In this document: piece after piece, positions 22,459 to 30,681 of the stretch
How positions within the stretch are numbered: the stretch's first letter is position 1
Layout of the letters: each line of letters begins with the position of its first letter
Assembly (NCBI RefSeq): GCF_044547355.1
Contig: NZ_JBIUAG010000021.1
Coordinates: 62,001 to 126,000 of the forward strand
Source: Kutzneria sp044547355
GTDB taxonomy: Bacteria > Actinomycetota > Actinomycetes > Mycobacteriales > Pseudonocardiaceae
DNA: 64,000 nt
Direction: 5' to 3'
Notes under the pieces: model-generated
What the model was told of the DNA's origin: nothing
The model's database searches: none
The model's input: the letters and a program-made list of their open reading frames with translations, nothing else
Translations under genes and position numbers: made by a program

Positions 22459-25428
22459 TCAACTGGCGGTGGTGACGGTGATCGTGCCGGTCAGGGGCAG
22501 GCTCCGGGAGGAGTCGCCGACGAAGACGCCGTAGGCGCCCGCGTTGGTGGTCCAGGCGGCGCCGTTCCAGTGGGCGAGGTCCCGGGGCGTCAGGGTGAAC
22601 GTCACGGTCTGGCTCTGCCCGGGCGACAGGGTGATCTTCTGGTAGCCCTTGAGCTGGTGCGGGGGCTCGCCGTTGGCGGCGGGTTGTCCGATGTAGAGCT
22701 GCGGCACCTCGGCCCCGGCCCGGCTGCCGGTGTTGGTGACGGTGGCCTTCACGGTGGCGGATCCGTTGGCCTGCGCGGAGATCGTCAGGTTGGAGAAGCC
22801 GAAGGTGGTGTAGGACAGGCCGAAGCCGAACGGGAACAGCGGCGTGATGTTGTGCGAGTCGTACCAGCGGTAGCCGACGTTCATCCCCTCGGAGTACTCG
22901 ATGCGGTCGTTGGCCCCGGGGAACTGCTGGACCGTGGACGCCGGCACGTCGGCGAGGCTGCGCGGGAAGGTCACCGGCAGTTTGCCGGACGGGTTGACGT
23001 CGCCGAACAGCAGCGAGGCGATGGCGTCGCCGTTCTCCTGCCCGGGATACCAGCCCTCGATCACGCCGGCCACGCTGCCCAGCCACGGCATGGTCACCGC
23101 GGATCCGGTGTTGAGCACGACGATCGTGCGGGGATTGGCCGCGGCCACCGCGCTGATCAGGTCGTTCTGCGAGAACTGGAGGTCGATCGAGGCCAGGTCG
23201 TCGGTCTCGCTCTCCCCGTACGACGCGAACACGATCGCGATGTCCGACTTCTGGGCCAGCGCCACCGCCGACGGGATGTCGGGCGTCTGCACGTGTTCGC
23301 CGGCGCCGGCGACCCACTGGACGCTCACGCCCGTGCCGGCCCGCTTGGTGATGCCGTTGATGGGATTGACGGCGGCCGGCGACGGGTTGACCTTGGCGCT
23401 GCCGCCGCCGATGTTCTGCGGGTCGATGGCGTCCCCGCCGAGCAGGGCGATGGACTTCAGCCCGGACGTGCTCAGCGGCAGCACGCCGTTGTTCTTCAGC
23501 AGCACCGATCCCTGCGCGGCGACGTCCTGGGCCACCTGGGTGTGGGCGGCGCTGGTGACGACGGCCCCGGTGGCGCCGGTGGCCCCGTGGTCGAACAGCC
23601 CGAACTTGAACATCTGGGTCAGCACCCGGCGGGTCATGTCGTCCACAGTGGACTGGGAGACCGTGCCCTGGTTGACCGCGTCCAGCAGGGCCTGCCCGAA
23701 GAACGCGCCGCCGGGCATCTCCATGTCCAGCCCGCCGTTGGCCAGCTGCGGCGCGCCGCCGGTGGCCGAACCCCAGTCGGAGCCGACAAAGCCGTCCCAG
23801 CCGGTGGCCTGCTTGAGGGCCGTGTTCATCACGGCCGAGTCCTGACACGCGGGCGTGCCGTTGATCTGGTTGTACGCGCACATCACCGACGCGGCCTGGC
23901 CCTGGGTGAGCGCGGTCTGGAACGCCGGCAGGTAGATCTCGTGCAGGGTGCGGTCGTCGATGATCACGTTGTCCGAAGGCGTGCCGCGGGACGCGCCGCC
24001 CTCGACGTTGTACGCGGCGGCGTGCTTGATCTGGGCCATCACGCCCTGGCCCTGGATGCCCTGCACGGCGCCGACGGCGGTCTGCCCGGCGTGGTACGGA
24101 TCCTCGCTGTAGGTCTCGAAATCCCGCCCCCAGCGCGGATCCCGGACGATGTTGATCGTCGGGCCGAGCACGACGTTCGCACCCTTGCCGGCGAACTCCT
24201 GCCCCATCACCGTGCCGTAGTTCTTGGCCGCGTTGACGTCCCAGGTGGCGGCGACCGCGGTCGGGTCGGGCAGCTCGGTCACGCCGTCGAGGCTGTCGCC
24301 GACGCCGGCCGGGCCGTCCTGCAGCCCCATCGCCGGCACGCACAGGGCCGGGATCGGGTCGGTGTTGCCGATGTACGGCCCGGTCGCCCCGTTTCCGTGC
24401 AGCACAACAACCTTCTGCGCGTTGGTCATGGCCGCCATCAGCTGGTTGACCCGGTCGGCGATCGGGGCGGTGGACTTCACCCACGGGCAGTTGCCCGGCG
24501 GCGGGGTGGTGGTCGTGGGCGGGGCGCCGACGGTGTGGATCACGAACTCCCACAACGAGTATCCCCACTGGGTGGCCCGCTGGGCGCCGTACATCCGCAC
24601 GTACCGACCGGATCCGCTGACCGCCAGGACCTGGTTGCCGGCGACGCCGGCGGCCGGCTGCGTGAGGTTGCTCCAGGTGTTGCCGTCAGTGGAGATCTGG
24701 AGTTGGAACGACGACGCGTAGGCCGCCTCCCAGTTCAGCTCCACGCCGCAGACCTGCCGCACGCTGCCCAGATCGACTCGGATCCACTGTGGATCGGACG
24801 CCGCGCTGGACCACCGGGTGCCGGCGTTGCCGTCCACGGCGGCGGTGGCCGGGAACGCCCCCGCGTCCTGTGTGGACGATGCCAGCACCGGCTGGTTCAA
24901 CGCGGAATCGGCGGTGTTGCAGGAGGTGTCGTCGCCGTAGACCTGGAACTCCCACAGCGAGTAGCCCCACTGGGTGGCCCGCTGGGTGCCGTACATCCGG
25001 ACGTAGCGGCCGGAGCCGGTGACGGTCAGTGTCTGGCTGCCGGCCACGCCGGCGGTGACCGGCGTGAGGTTGGTCCAGGTGCTGTTGTCGGAGGACACCT
25101 GGAGCTGGAACGCCTTGGCGTAGGCGGCTTCCCAGTTCAGCACGACCTGGGTCAGGGTGTGCGGGGCGCCGAGGTCGACCTCCAGCCACTGCGGGTCGGC
25201 GGCGGCGCTGGACCACCGGGTGCCGGCGTCGCCGTCGACGGCCGACGAGGCCGGGAAGGCGGCGCTCTCGGTGGAGGAGGCGGTGGCGGCGCGGCCCTGG
25301 GAGAGCAGGGCGGGCGCGGCGTGCCCGACTCCGGGCACGGTCAGCAGGGCGGCGATGATCACGGCCGCGAGCGCGGCGAACAGCCACGCAGGCCAGCGGG
25401 CGAGTGTCATGAGCGGCGAACCCTTCAC
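22459..25428 (-). CDS. Secreted GH3 beta-glycosidase with duplicated F5/8-C domains
   Basis: A 989-residue exported enzyme. A signal segment (residues 8-38, ending GHAA) is followed by two tandem F5/8 type C (discoidin, CBM32-like) domains (about 40-165 and 175-302) that share long near-identical runs. A TTTTPPP linker follows, then the GH3 N-domain, the GH3 C-domain and an Fn3-like tail (about 895-985). The catalytic nucleophile is Asp551 in FVGSDWG; KHAAAYN replaces the usual KHF motif. It probably releases glucose or xylose from beta-glycans outside the cell. A CebR-like operator overlaps its -10 region. Confidence 0.88.
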   Translation of the reverse strand: MKGSPLMTLARWPAWLFAALAAVIIAALLTVPGVGHAAPALLSQGRAATASSTESAAFPASSAVDGDAGTRWSSAAADPQWLEVDLGAPHTLTQVVLNWEAAYAKAFQLQVSSDNSTWTNLTPVTAGVAGSQTLTVTGSGRYVRMYGTQRATQWGYSLWEFQVYGDDTSCNTADSALNQPVLASSTQDAGAFPATAAVDGNAGTRWSSAASDPQWIRVDLGSVRQVCGVELNWEAAYASSFQLQISTDGNTWSNLTQPAAGVAGNQVLAVSGSGRYVRMYGAQRATQWGYSLWEFVIHTVGAPPTTTTPPPGNCPWVKSTAPIADRVNQLMAAMTNAQKVVVLHGNGATGPYIGNTDPIPALCVPAMGLQDGPAGVGDSLDGVTELPDPTAVAATWDVNAAKNYGTVMGQEFAGKGANVVLGPTINIVRDPRWGRDFETYSEDPYHAGQTAVGAVQGIQGQGVMAQIKHAAAYNVEGGASRGTPSDNVIIDDRTLHEIYLPAFQTALTQGQAASVMCAYNQINGTPACQDSAVMNTALKQATGWDGFVGSDWGSATGGAPQLANGGLDMEMPGGAFFGQALLDAVNQGTVSQSTVDDMTRRVLTQMFKFGLFDHGATGATGAVVTSAAHTQVAQDVAAQGSVLLKNNGVLPLSTSGLKSIALLGGDAIDPQNIGGGSAKVNPSPAAVNPINGITKRAGTGVSVQWVAGAGEHVQTPDIPSAVALAQKSDIAIVFASYGESETDDLASIDLQFSQNDLISAVAAANPRTIVVLNTGSAVTMPWLGSVAGVIEGWYPGQENGDAIASLLFGDVNPSGKLPVTFPRSLADVPASTVQQFPGANDRIEYSEGMNVGYRWYDSHNITPLFPFGFGLSYTTFGFSNLTISAQANGSATVKATVTNTGSRAGAEVPQLYIGQPAANGEPPHQLKGYQKITLSPGQSQTVTFTLTPRDLAHWNGAAWTTNAGAYGVFVGDSSRSLPLTGTITVTTAS

Positions 25429-25479
25429 ACGGGGGCAGGGGTCGGCTCACGGTTCACCCGCCGGGAGTGGGCCCGGCCC

Positions 25480-25517
25480 TGGGATCGCTCTCACGCCCAG
25501 AGTACGAAGTCTGTCAA
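25480..25517 (-). promoter_or_regulatory. GH3 promoter with CebR-like operator
   Basis: TTGACA on the minus strand (25517-25512) is followed after 17 bases by a weak -10, GTGAGA (25494-25489). The 14-base box TGGGATCGCTCTCA at 25480-25493 covers that -10 region. It matches 12 of 14 positions of the Streptomyces CebR operator TGGGAGCGCTCCCA (known family consensus), which represses cellulose-use genes until cello-oligosaccharides appear. Confidence 0.6.
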
Positions 25518-25562
25518 CAGTCTTGACGGCCGAGTTGCCGCGCTGTTAACTCGTTCCCACAC

Positions 25563-25582
25563 CTCCGGAACCGGTTCCGGAG
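25563..25582. promoter_or_regulatory. Perfect 20-base palindrome
   Basis: CTCCGGAACCGGTTCCGGAG reads the same on both strands without mismatch. It lies in the 305-base gap between the GH3 promoter and the end of the FAD hydroxylase gene, about 135 bases upstream of the GH3 start. It could be a regulator site or part of a larger repeat. No ORF or other feature was seen in the rest of this gap. Confidence 0.5.
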
Positions 25583-25733
25583 CCCTGCCGACCGACCGGC
25601 CGATCCCGCTCCCTGGCTCGCGGGGATGGGCCGGACAGACCTGCTCACCCCGGCCCAGGCAGTGGGGCCAAGGCCGGAAAATGTGGTGTGCCGCGCGACC
25701 GCCGTGGTGGCGGCCACGACTCGCACCCGAAAC

Positions 25734-27326
25734 TCAACAGGCTCCGCGCACCATGTCCACCAACAGCAACGGATCCGGCGGCGGCTGCGTGCCGCGCCAC
25801 GCCACGTGGTCGTCCGGCCGGACCAGCACGAACGGCTGCCGATAGAGCTCGGCCACCCGCTCGTCGGCGCACGTCACGACCTGCAACGGCACGCCGCGCC
25901 GCTCGAACGCCCGCTCCACCTCGGCCAGCCGTTCGTGCCAGTCGAAGCACAGCAACACGAAACCGTCACCGAAAACGTCCAATGTGGACACACCGGGCCG
26001 CAGCCACGCGTGGGCGGCCCGGAAACCCGGATCGCTGCTTGGCCGCCACGGCGCGGTCATCTTCGCCTCGTCGCCGATCACCAGCGACGACCGGTAGCCG
26101 TGTCCGAAGTGGACCTCCGGGGCGTCGACGTCCCAGTGGGCAACGCTTTCGGCCAGCTGCAACCCCAGCTCGGTCCGGGCAAGCACGCCGTCGGAGGTGT
26201 CGTCCCGAAGCTTGGCCGACACGGTGTCCGGTCCACGGCCGCGCATGGCGATGCCGGCCGCCTCCAGGCCCTCCATGGCGACCGGCCGGCGCTCGATGTC
26301 GTAGCTGTCGAGCAACTCCGGCCCGGCCCAGCCGGCCTGTTCGGCGGCCAGCTTCCAGGCCAGGTCGGCGGCGTCGGCGATGCCGATGTTGCGGCCGAAG
26401 CCACCGGGCGCGGACAGCATGTGCGCCGCGTCGCCGACCAGGAACACCCGCCCGGCCCGGTAGCGCTCGGCCACCACGTGCGGCACGCTGCACTGCCCGT
26501 CGGACAGCACCTCGGTCGGTGTGTCGAAGGCGATCGCGTCGCGCACCAGGGTTTCCGCGTCGGTCGCGCCGACCTCGCTGCCCACGATCAGCTTGTACGT
26601 GCCCTCGCCGTCCATGGCCTGCAAGGGAAAACGCAGTCCGCTCGGCTGGAGCAGGAAATACGTCAGCGCCGGCCGATGCCCGCGGGCGGCCAGCCCATTG
26701 GCCAGCTCGGGCGCGCGAAACACGATGTGCCGCATGAATTTCGGCTCGAACCGTGTGGTCAGCCGGATGCCGCAGGCGCTGCGGATCAACGAGAGGGGCC
26801 CGTTGGCGGCGACCAGATAGCGAGCGCGCACGGTCCCCAGGCCACTGACCCGAGCCGTCACGCCGTCGGCGTCCTGGGTGAAGCCCGCCAGCGTGCGGTG
26901 GTACAGGATCGGCCCGCTCGGGTACGCGCCGACCGCGGTCTGCAACACCGCCAGCAGCCAGTCGGCCGGGCAGAGCTGCTCCGGCTCTGGGGTGTGCGTG
27001 GTGTGGCTGAACCGCTCGAAGCGGTGGATCTCGTGCCCGCCGACCTGCGTCACCCAGGCGATGTCGCGCGGCAGCGCGCCGGGGAACGCGGCCCCGCGGA
27101 TCTTGTCCGCCACCCCCCAGCGACGGAACAGCTCCATGGTGCGCGGCCCGATCGGGCTCACGTCGGGCGTGACCGCGCTGCCGTCGCCGGGCTCGAGCAC
27201 CAGGCAGCGCACGCCCCGCCGCTCCAGGTCGAGCGCGAGGGCGAGGCCGACCGGGCCGGCCCCGGCGATCAGCACATCGGTCTCGTCCACTTCGTCCCAC
27301 TTCCGCGTCCCGGACAACTCGTTCAC
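25734..27326 (-). CDS. FAD-dependent monooxygenase of the aromatic hydroxylase type
   Basis: A 530-residue flavoprotein. The FAD motif GAGPVGL lies near residue 22, and FLVGDAAH with GGFGRNIGIADAADLAWKL near 300-330 matches polyketide and phenol hydroxylases. A thioredoxin-like C-terminal domain ends in LRFGADA-like sequence replaced here by VLVRPDDHVAWRG, as in rifampicin monooxygenase and anthracycline hydroxylases. The GTG at 27326 is chosen because DETDVLIAGAGPVG must sit near the N-terminus; a longer frame to 27449 adds an arginine-rich non-protein-like stretch. It stands alone, with a long AT-richer leader region upstream. Confidence 0.8.
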   Translation of the reverse strand: MNELSGTRKWDEVDETDVLIAGAGPVGLALALDLERRGVRCLVLEPGDGSAVTPDVSPIGPRTMELFRRWGVADKIRGAAFPGALPRDIAWVTQVGGHEIHRFERFSHTTHTPEPEQLCPADWLLAVLQTAVGAYPSGPILYHRTLAGFTQDADGVTARVSGLGTVRARYLVAANGPLSLIRSACGIRLTTRFEPKFMRHIVFRAPELANGLAARGHRPALTYFLLQPSGLRFPLQAMDGEGTYKLIVGSEVGATDAETLVRDAIAFDTPTEVLSDGQCSVPHVVAERYRAGRVFLVGDAAHMLSAPGGFGRNIGIADAADLAWKLAAEQAGWAGPELLDSYDIERRPVAMEGLEAAGIAMRGRGPDTVSAKLRDDTSDGVLARTELGLQLAESVAHWDVDAPEVHFGHGYRSSLVIGDEAKMTAPWRPSSDPGFRAAHAWLRPGVSTLDVFGDGFVLLCFDWHERLAEVERAFERRGVPLQVVTCADERVAELYRQPFVLVRPDDHVAWRGTQPPPDPLLLVDMVRGAC

Positions 27327-27784
27327 ACCATTGCCTCGCGCGGCCCGCCGACACGGAACGGCGGCTCGAATACGCCCACTGCCTCGCCCCCCTCGCGACC
27401 GCTGCCGCATTCGAGCCAATTCTGCGCACGTGCCCGTGGAACCGGTCAAGCCCGAGTGCCCGATCGGCCTTCCGTTCGGTGCCCGAATTGATGCGGGAGG
27501 AGAAGAGGTCCGATGACCGGAATTGTATACAGCTCATGTCATGTATTAATGTAACGTCGCCGCAGTCGGAAAACTCCTGCCGACACATCCCGGGTGGCCT
27601 GGGCATTCCCGAGAAATTCGCACATGCGTGCGGTGAGTCATGCCGGCGTGCCTTCTGCCCGATCGGGTTAACGCCCACTCACCGTGGCCATGGTCCCGGG
27701 GTTTGCCGACATACGAGTGAACTCCGGCCTTGCCGTGGGCGGTGTCACCGCCCAGGCGGCGCACGAGCCCGCGATCGGTGCGGC
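27327..27784. other. Non-coding region with an AT-rich promoter island
   Basis: No convincing gene is present in these 458 bases; the open frames are shadows. An unusually AT-rich patch at 27520-27555 holds the palindrome-like TTGTATACA (27523-27531) and TGTATTAATGTAA, which resemble GntR/FadR-type half-sites and probably contain the promoter of the FAD hydroxylase. The other end holds a terminator for the GntR gene. Confidence 0.5.
27737..27753 (-). terminator. Hairpin downstream of the GntR gene
   Basis: GGGCGGTG and CACCGCCC form perfect eight-base arms around a single T. The hairpin lies 32 bases past the stop codon of the minus-strand GntR gene and could end its transcript. Confidence 0.45.
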
Positions 27785-28453
27785 TCAGGCCTCCGCCGAG
27801 TCGATGAGCAGACGCGACGTCAACGAGATGTGCTCGCCCAGCAGCCGAACCGCCAGCTCGGTGTCGCGGGCGACCGCCGCGTCGAGGATGGCGCGGTGCT
27901 CGGCGTTGACGTCGCGCCCCTTGGCCAGCGCCGGCGTGATGGACCACTGGCGATAGAGCTCGGCCTCGTCCCGGAGACCGGTGGCGACCTCGCGCAGCCG
28001 GCGATTGCCGCAGCCAGCCAGCAGCGCCTCGTGGAAGGCGGCGTGCGCGGCGGCCCATTCGGCGGTGGAGCGGGCGGGGTTGTCGGGGTCGAGATACGGC
28101 GCCCGTTCGAGCAGGTGGTGGGCGGCGATGGCGTCGGCCTCCCAGCGCACGTCGCCCTCGGTGATGGCCATGCGCAGCACGAGGCATTCGACCTCGACCC
28201 GGGCGACGGTGAGCTCGGAGAGATCTTCGACCGACAGCGGCGTCACGACGTAGCCCTGGTGGGCCTGCCCGCGCACGAGACCGGCGGAGGCGAGCCGGGT
28301 CAGGGCCTCGCGGGCGGCGCCGACGCTGGTGTCGTAGCGCTTGCACAGGTCGGGGAACTTCAGCCGGTGCCCGGGCGGCAGCACCCCGCCCAGGATGTCC
28401 TCCCGCAGCCGCGCGTGCACACCGTCGGTGCGGGTCACCGCCGTGGTCGCCAT
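27785..28453 (-). CDS. GntR family regulator, FadR/FCD subfamily
   Basis: A 222-residue regulator with an N-terminal winged helix (about residues 8-72, with YDTSVGAAREALTRLASAGLV as recognition region) and an alpha-helical FCD ligand domain (about 80-215) with the metal-binding pattern spread over HEALLAG and AEHRAIL. FCD regulators usually bind organic acids. It is divergent from a fumarylacetoacetase-type gene with a perfect 16-base palindrome in between, so it most likely represses that gene until its acid substrate or product is present. Confidence 0.88.
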   Translation of the reverse strand: MATTAVTRTDGVHARLREDILGGVLPPGHRLKFPDLCKRYDTSVGAAREALTRLASAGLVRGQAHQGYVVTPLSVEDLSELTVARVEVECLVLRMAITEGDVRWEADAIAAHHLLERAPYLDPDNPARSTAEWAAAHAAFHEALLAGCGNRRLREVATGLRDEAELYRQWSITPALAKGRDVNAEHRAILDAAVARDTELAVRLLGEHISLTSRLLIDSAEA

Positions 28454-28485
28454 GCGCAGAGCGTAGCTCAGTGCGAACGTTGACT

Positions 28486-28501
28486 CAACTTTCGAAAGTT
28501 G
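28486..28501. promoter_or_regulatory. Probable GntR operator
   Basis: CAACTTTCGAAAGTTG is a perfect 16-base palindrome located between the divergent GntR gene (start 28453) and the fumarylacetoacetase-type gene (start 28535). Its AT-rich arms contrast with the GC-rich surroundings. Confidence 0.7.
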
Positions 28502-28534
28502 CTTGAATCATGGCACGACCTGAGGAGGCACATC

Positions 28535-29380
28535 ATGAGGCTGGCCGACATCAACGGCCGTGCGGCCGTCGTGACCGCACCCGACCGCGCCGTGGACCTG
28601 GCCGACGCCAGCGGCGGCGCCTTCTCCCCGGACATCCAGCTCGCCTACGAGCGCTGGGACGAGGTGACCGCGTTCGCGGCGACGCTGGACGCAACCAAGG
28701 CGGCCCTCGTCGCGCCCGGCGACTTCGGCAACCCGGTCCCCCGCCCGCGCCAGATCTTCGCCATCGGCCTGAACTACGCCGACCACGCCCGGGAATCGAA
28801 CCTCGCGGTGCCCGACGAGCCGACCGTGTTCACCAAGTTCGTCACCTGCCTGACCGGCCCGACCGGCGAGATCGCCCTGCCGGCCGGCGACGTGGACTGG
28901 GAGGTGGAGCTGGTGGCGGTGATCGGCCGGCGGGCCGAGCACGTCGGCGTCGCCGACGGCTGGGACCACGTCGCCGGCCTCACCGTCGGCCAGGACCTGT
29001 CCGAGCGGATCCTCCAGCGCTCCGGCCCGGCACCGCAGTTCAGCCTGGCCAAGTCCCACCCCGGCTTCGGGCCACTCGGCCCGGTCGTGGTCACGCCGGA
29101 CGAGCTGCCCGACCGTGACGACGTCGAACTGGGCTGCCTGGTCGACGGCGAGCAGATGCAGAAGGGCCGCACCAGCGACCTGGTGTTCTCGGTGCCGGAA
29201 CTGGTCTCCCGGCTGTCCGCGATCACCCCGTTGCTGCCGGGGGACGTGATCTTCACCGGCACCCCGTCCGGCGTGGGCATGGGCCGCACCCCGCAGCGTT
29301 TCCTCAAGCCGGGCCAGGAACTCGTCACCTACATCGAGGGCATCGGCACCATGCGGCACACCTTCGCCGGCGGCGCGTGA
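28535..29380 (+). CDS. Fumarylacetoacetate hydrolase family protein
   Basis: A 281-residue FAH-superfamily enzyme. The conserved IFAIGLNYADHARE leads the catalytic domain (about residues 72-280). Metal-binding acids appear in VDWEVELVAVIG, and FTGTPSGVG is the C-terminal signature. Relatives hydrolyse acylpyruvates or isomerise/decarboxylate products of aromatic ring cleavage. The ATG at 28535 is chosen for its GAGGAGG site ten bases upstream. Its stop TGA overlaps the ATG of a truncated VOC dioxygenase gene, so the ancestral operon was a ring-cleavage module, controlled by the divergent GntR. Confidence 0.88.
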   Translation: MRLADINGRAAVVTAPDRAVDLADASGGAFSPDIQLAYERWDEVTAFAATLDATKAALVAPGDFGNPVPRPRQIFAIGLNYADHARESNLAVPDEPTVFTKFVTCLTGPTGEIALPAGDVDWEVELVAVIGRRAEHVGVADGWDHVAGLTVGQDLSERILQRSGPAPQFSLAKSHPGFGPLGPVVVTPDELPDRDDVELGCLVDGEQMQKGRTSDLVFSVPELVSRLSAITPLLPGDVIFTGTPSGVGMGRTPQRFLKPGQELVTYIEGIGTMRHTFAGGA

Positions 29381-29520
29381 TGGCGCTGCACGGCCTGGCC
29401 TCGATCACCATCGGCATGCCGGACGTCGCGGCGACCATCGGCTACTACACGGAATTCGGCCTCACGCCAGGGGAAGACGGCTGACTGTCCACAGTGGATG
29501 GTGATCGCCAGCTGCGCATC
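29380..29520 (+). pseudogene. Truncated VOC (glyoxalase/extradiol dioxygenase) gene
   Basis: The ATG overlaps the stop of the preceding gene. The frame reads a VOC-fold N-terminus (ITIGMPDVAATIGYYTEFGL) but hits TGA at codon 35 (29482-29484). The same frame then continues with family-like LSTVDGDRQLRI to about 29520, so the stop may have arisen by a point change from a tryptophan-type codon. At 29512-29522 it meets the IS remnant; the remaining 250 or so codons are gone. The ancestral enzyme probably cleaved a catechol ring ahead of the fumarylacetoacetase-type step. Confidence 0.75.
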
Positions 29521-30011
29521 AGCTGCCGCACCGTGGTCTTCGAGCAGGTGGTGGCCAGCCAGGCCACGGTGTCGTCGAACGCGCGGGTGTGTCCGGCCCT
29601 GTGGCGGGCCCAGGGCACTGAGGCGACCACGATGCCGTGCTCGGCGCAGGACACTCGCGGCAGGTCGGCCTCCACGACCGCGCGCACGGTCCCCAGGTCC
29701 AGTGCCCGCCAGCGGCGTCGTCCCTGCCCGGCGTCGTATCCGGGACAGCGACGCTGGCAGACACCGCATCGGCCGCGATCGCGCTTGCGCACCCGGACTG
29801 AGGCGACGAGCACCTGCTCGTGCTCGTCGAACGCGACTTTCTCCACGACCGCTGTGTTCACGCCCAGCAGCCGACCCCATACCCTGGTAGTGGGCACGTC
29901 GTTCTCCGTCTATGCAGTTTTTGTTCCTCGACAGTCCAGAAACCTAGACGCTGCAGCGACGTGCCCGTCTGCTACCTGGGCATGCCCACCCACACATCAG
30001 TACGAAGAGCC
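29512..30011 (-). mobile_element. ISL3-family insertion sequence remnant
   Basis: One end is intact. GGCTCTTCGTACTGATG, read on the minus strand from 30011, is an ISL3-type terminal inverted repeat, followed inward by the promoter region and the start of a transposase. The other end, with most of the transposase and the second inverted repeat, is deleted at the junction with the VOC gene. The GCTGCGCATCAG run at the join fits both sequences, which suggests recombination at a short homology. The element can no longer move by itself. Confidence 0.7.
29514..29897 (-). pseudogene. ISL3-family transposase, N-terminal fragment
   Basis: From a GTG at 29897 about 128 codons match the N-terminus of ISL3 transposases. 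There is a zinc-finger region with RCGVCQRRCPGYD, the conserved RRWRALDLGTV strand, then WARHRAGHTRAFDD and TVRQLMR. The complete protein is normally 400 or more residues with a DDE catalytic core, which is missing. After QLMR the frame runs into VOC-gene sequence. Confidence 0.8.
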
Positions 30012-30061
30012 GAAAAGGGGCGGGGGCGGCACGGGAGTGAAGCCGCGGGTGGAGCGGGCGC

Positions 30062-30100
30062 GAGGCGGGGTGGCTGGGGCGTGAGGCGGGGTGGCTGGGG
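30062..30100. repeat. G-rich direct repeat
   Basis: GAGGCGGGGTGGCTGGGG occurs twice in tandem with a three-base spacer and continues into more G runs up to the Lrp stop codon. The strand has many GG/GGGG tracts and might fold into G-quadruplexes. No gene is seen between the IS end at 30011 and 30119. Confidence 0.55.
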
Positions 30101-30119
30101 TGGCGGGGGGCGGGGGGCG

Positions 30120-30575
30120 TCAGGCCGGTTCGATGCGGGGGCTGCGAATGTGCTCGTACACCACGCTGGTCCGCACGTCGGCGACCTCGGGGCGTTCGGT
30201 GAGCCGGTCGATGACGAAGCTGTAGAGGCTGTTGTTATCGGGCACGGCGACGTGGATCAGGAAGTCCTCGCTGCCGGAGACGACAAACACGCCGATCGTC
30301 TCCGGCAGCTGGGCCACCCACTGGCGGAAGGCCTCGATGTGCCGGCGCGACGGCGGCCGGATCCGGACGGCGATCATGGCCTGCACGCCGCGGCCGATCG
30401 CGGGCAGGTCGACGTCCACCAGGTAGCCCTTGATCACGCCGCGCTGGCGCAGGCCCCGCACCCGCTCCAGCGAGGTGGACGGCGACACCCCGGTGGCGGC
30501 GGCGAGTTCGCGGTTGGTTCGCCGCGCATCGTGTTGCAGGGCCCGCAGCAGCGCCTGATCTAGTTCGTCCAACAT
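30120..30575 (-). CDS. Lrp/AsnC family transcriptional regulator
   Basis: A 151-residue Lrp-type regulator. The N-terminal helix-turn-helix spans about residues 3-50 (LDQALLRALQHDARRTNRELAAATGVS) and is followed by the RAM ligand-binding domain (about 65-145, with GVFVVSGSEDFLIHV). The start at 30575 is chosen to begin just before the helix-turn-helix. Family members bind amino acids and act as octamers. It is divergent from the DUF2000 gene, which it probably controls; an inverted repeat lies 19 bases before its start. Confidence 0.88.
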   Translation of the reverse strand: MLDELDQALLRALQHDARRTNRELAAATGVSPSTSLERVRGLRQRGVIKGYLVDVDLPAIGRGVQAMIAVRIRPPSRRHIEAFRQWVAQLPETIGVFVVSGSEDFLIHVAVPDNNSLYSFVIDRLTERPEVADVRTSVVYEHIRSPRIEPA

Positions 30576-30593
30576 CCCGAAATCACCCTCTTT

Positions 30594-30610
30594 GCCGAAC
30601 GAAATTCGGC
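30594..30610. promoter_or_regulatory. Inverted repeat, possible Lrp operator
   Basis: GCCGAA and TTCGGC form six-base arms around CGAAA, between the divergent Lrp and DUF2000 genes. The AT-rich centre fits an Lrp-type site. Confidence 0.45.
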
Positions 30611-30681
30611 GCTCATGGTAAGTGCTGGTGACTCCACCTAGCATCTCGGCCATCCATCGCACATCATGAGGAGACCGAGCC

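Noticed and set aside
22451..25845. Very long antisense frames (700-1091 codons) opposite the GH3 gene
   Set aside because: High-GC genes leave complementary frames open; the peptides lack domains and have arginine/glycine-rich shadow composition.
27684..27956. Small plus-strand gene before the GntR region
   Set aside because: The frame is mostly antisense to the GntR gene, and the non-overlapping part has no ribosome site or gene-like codon use.
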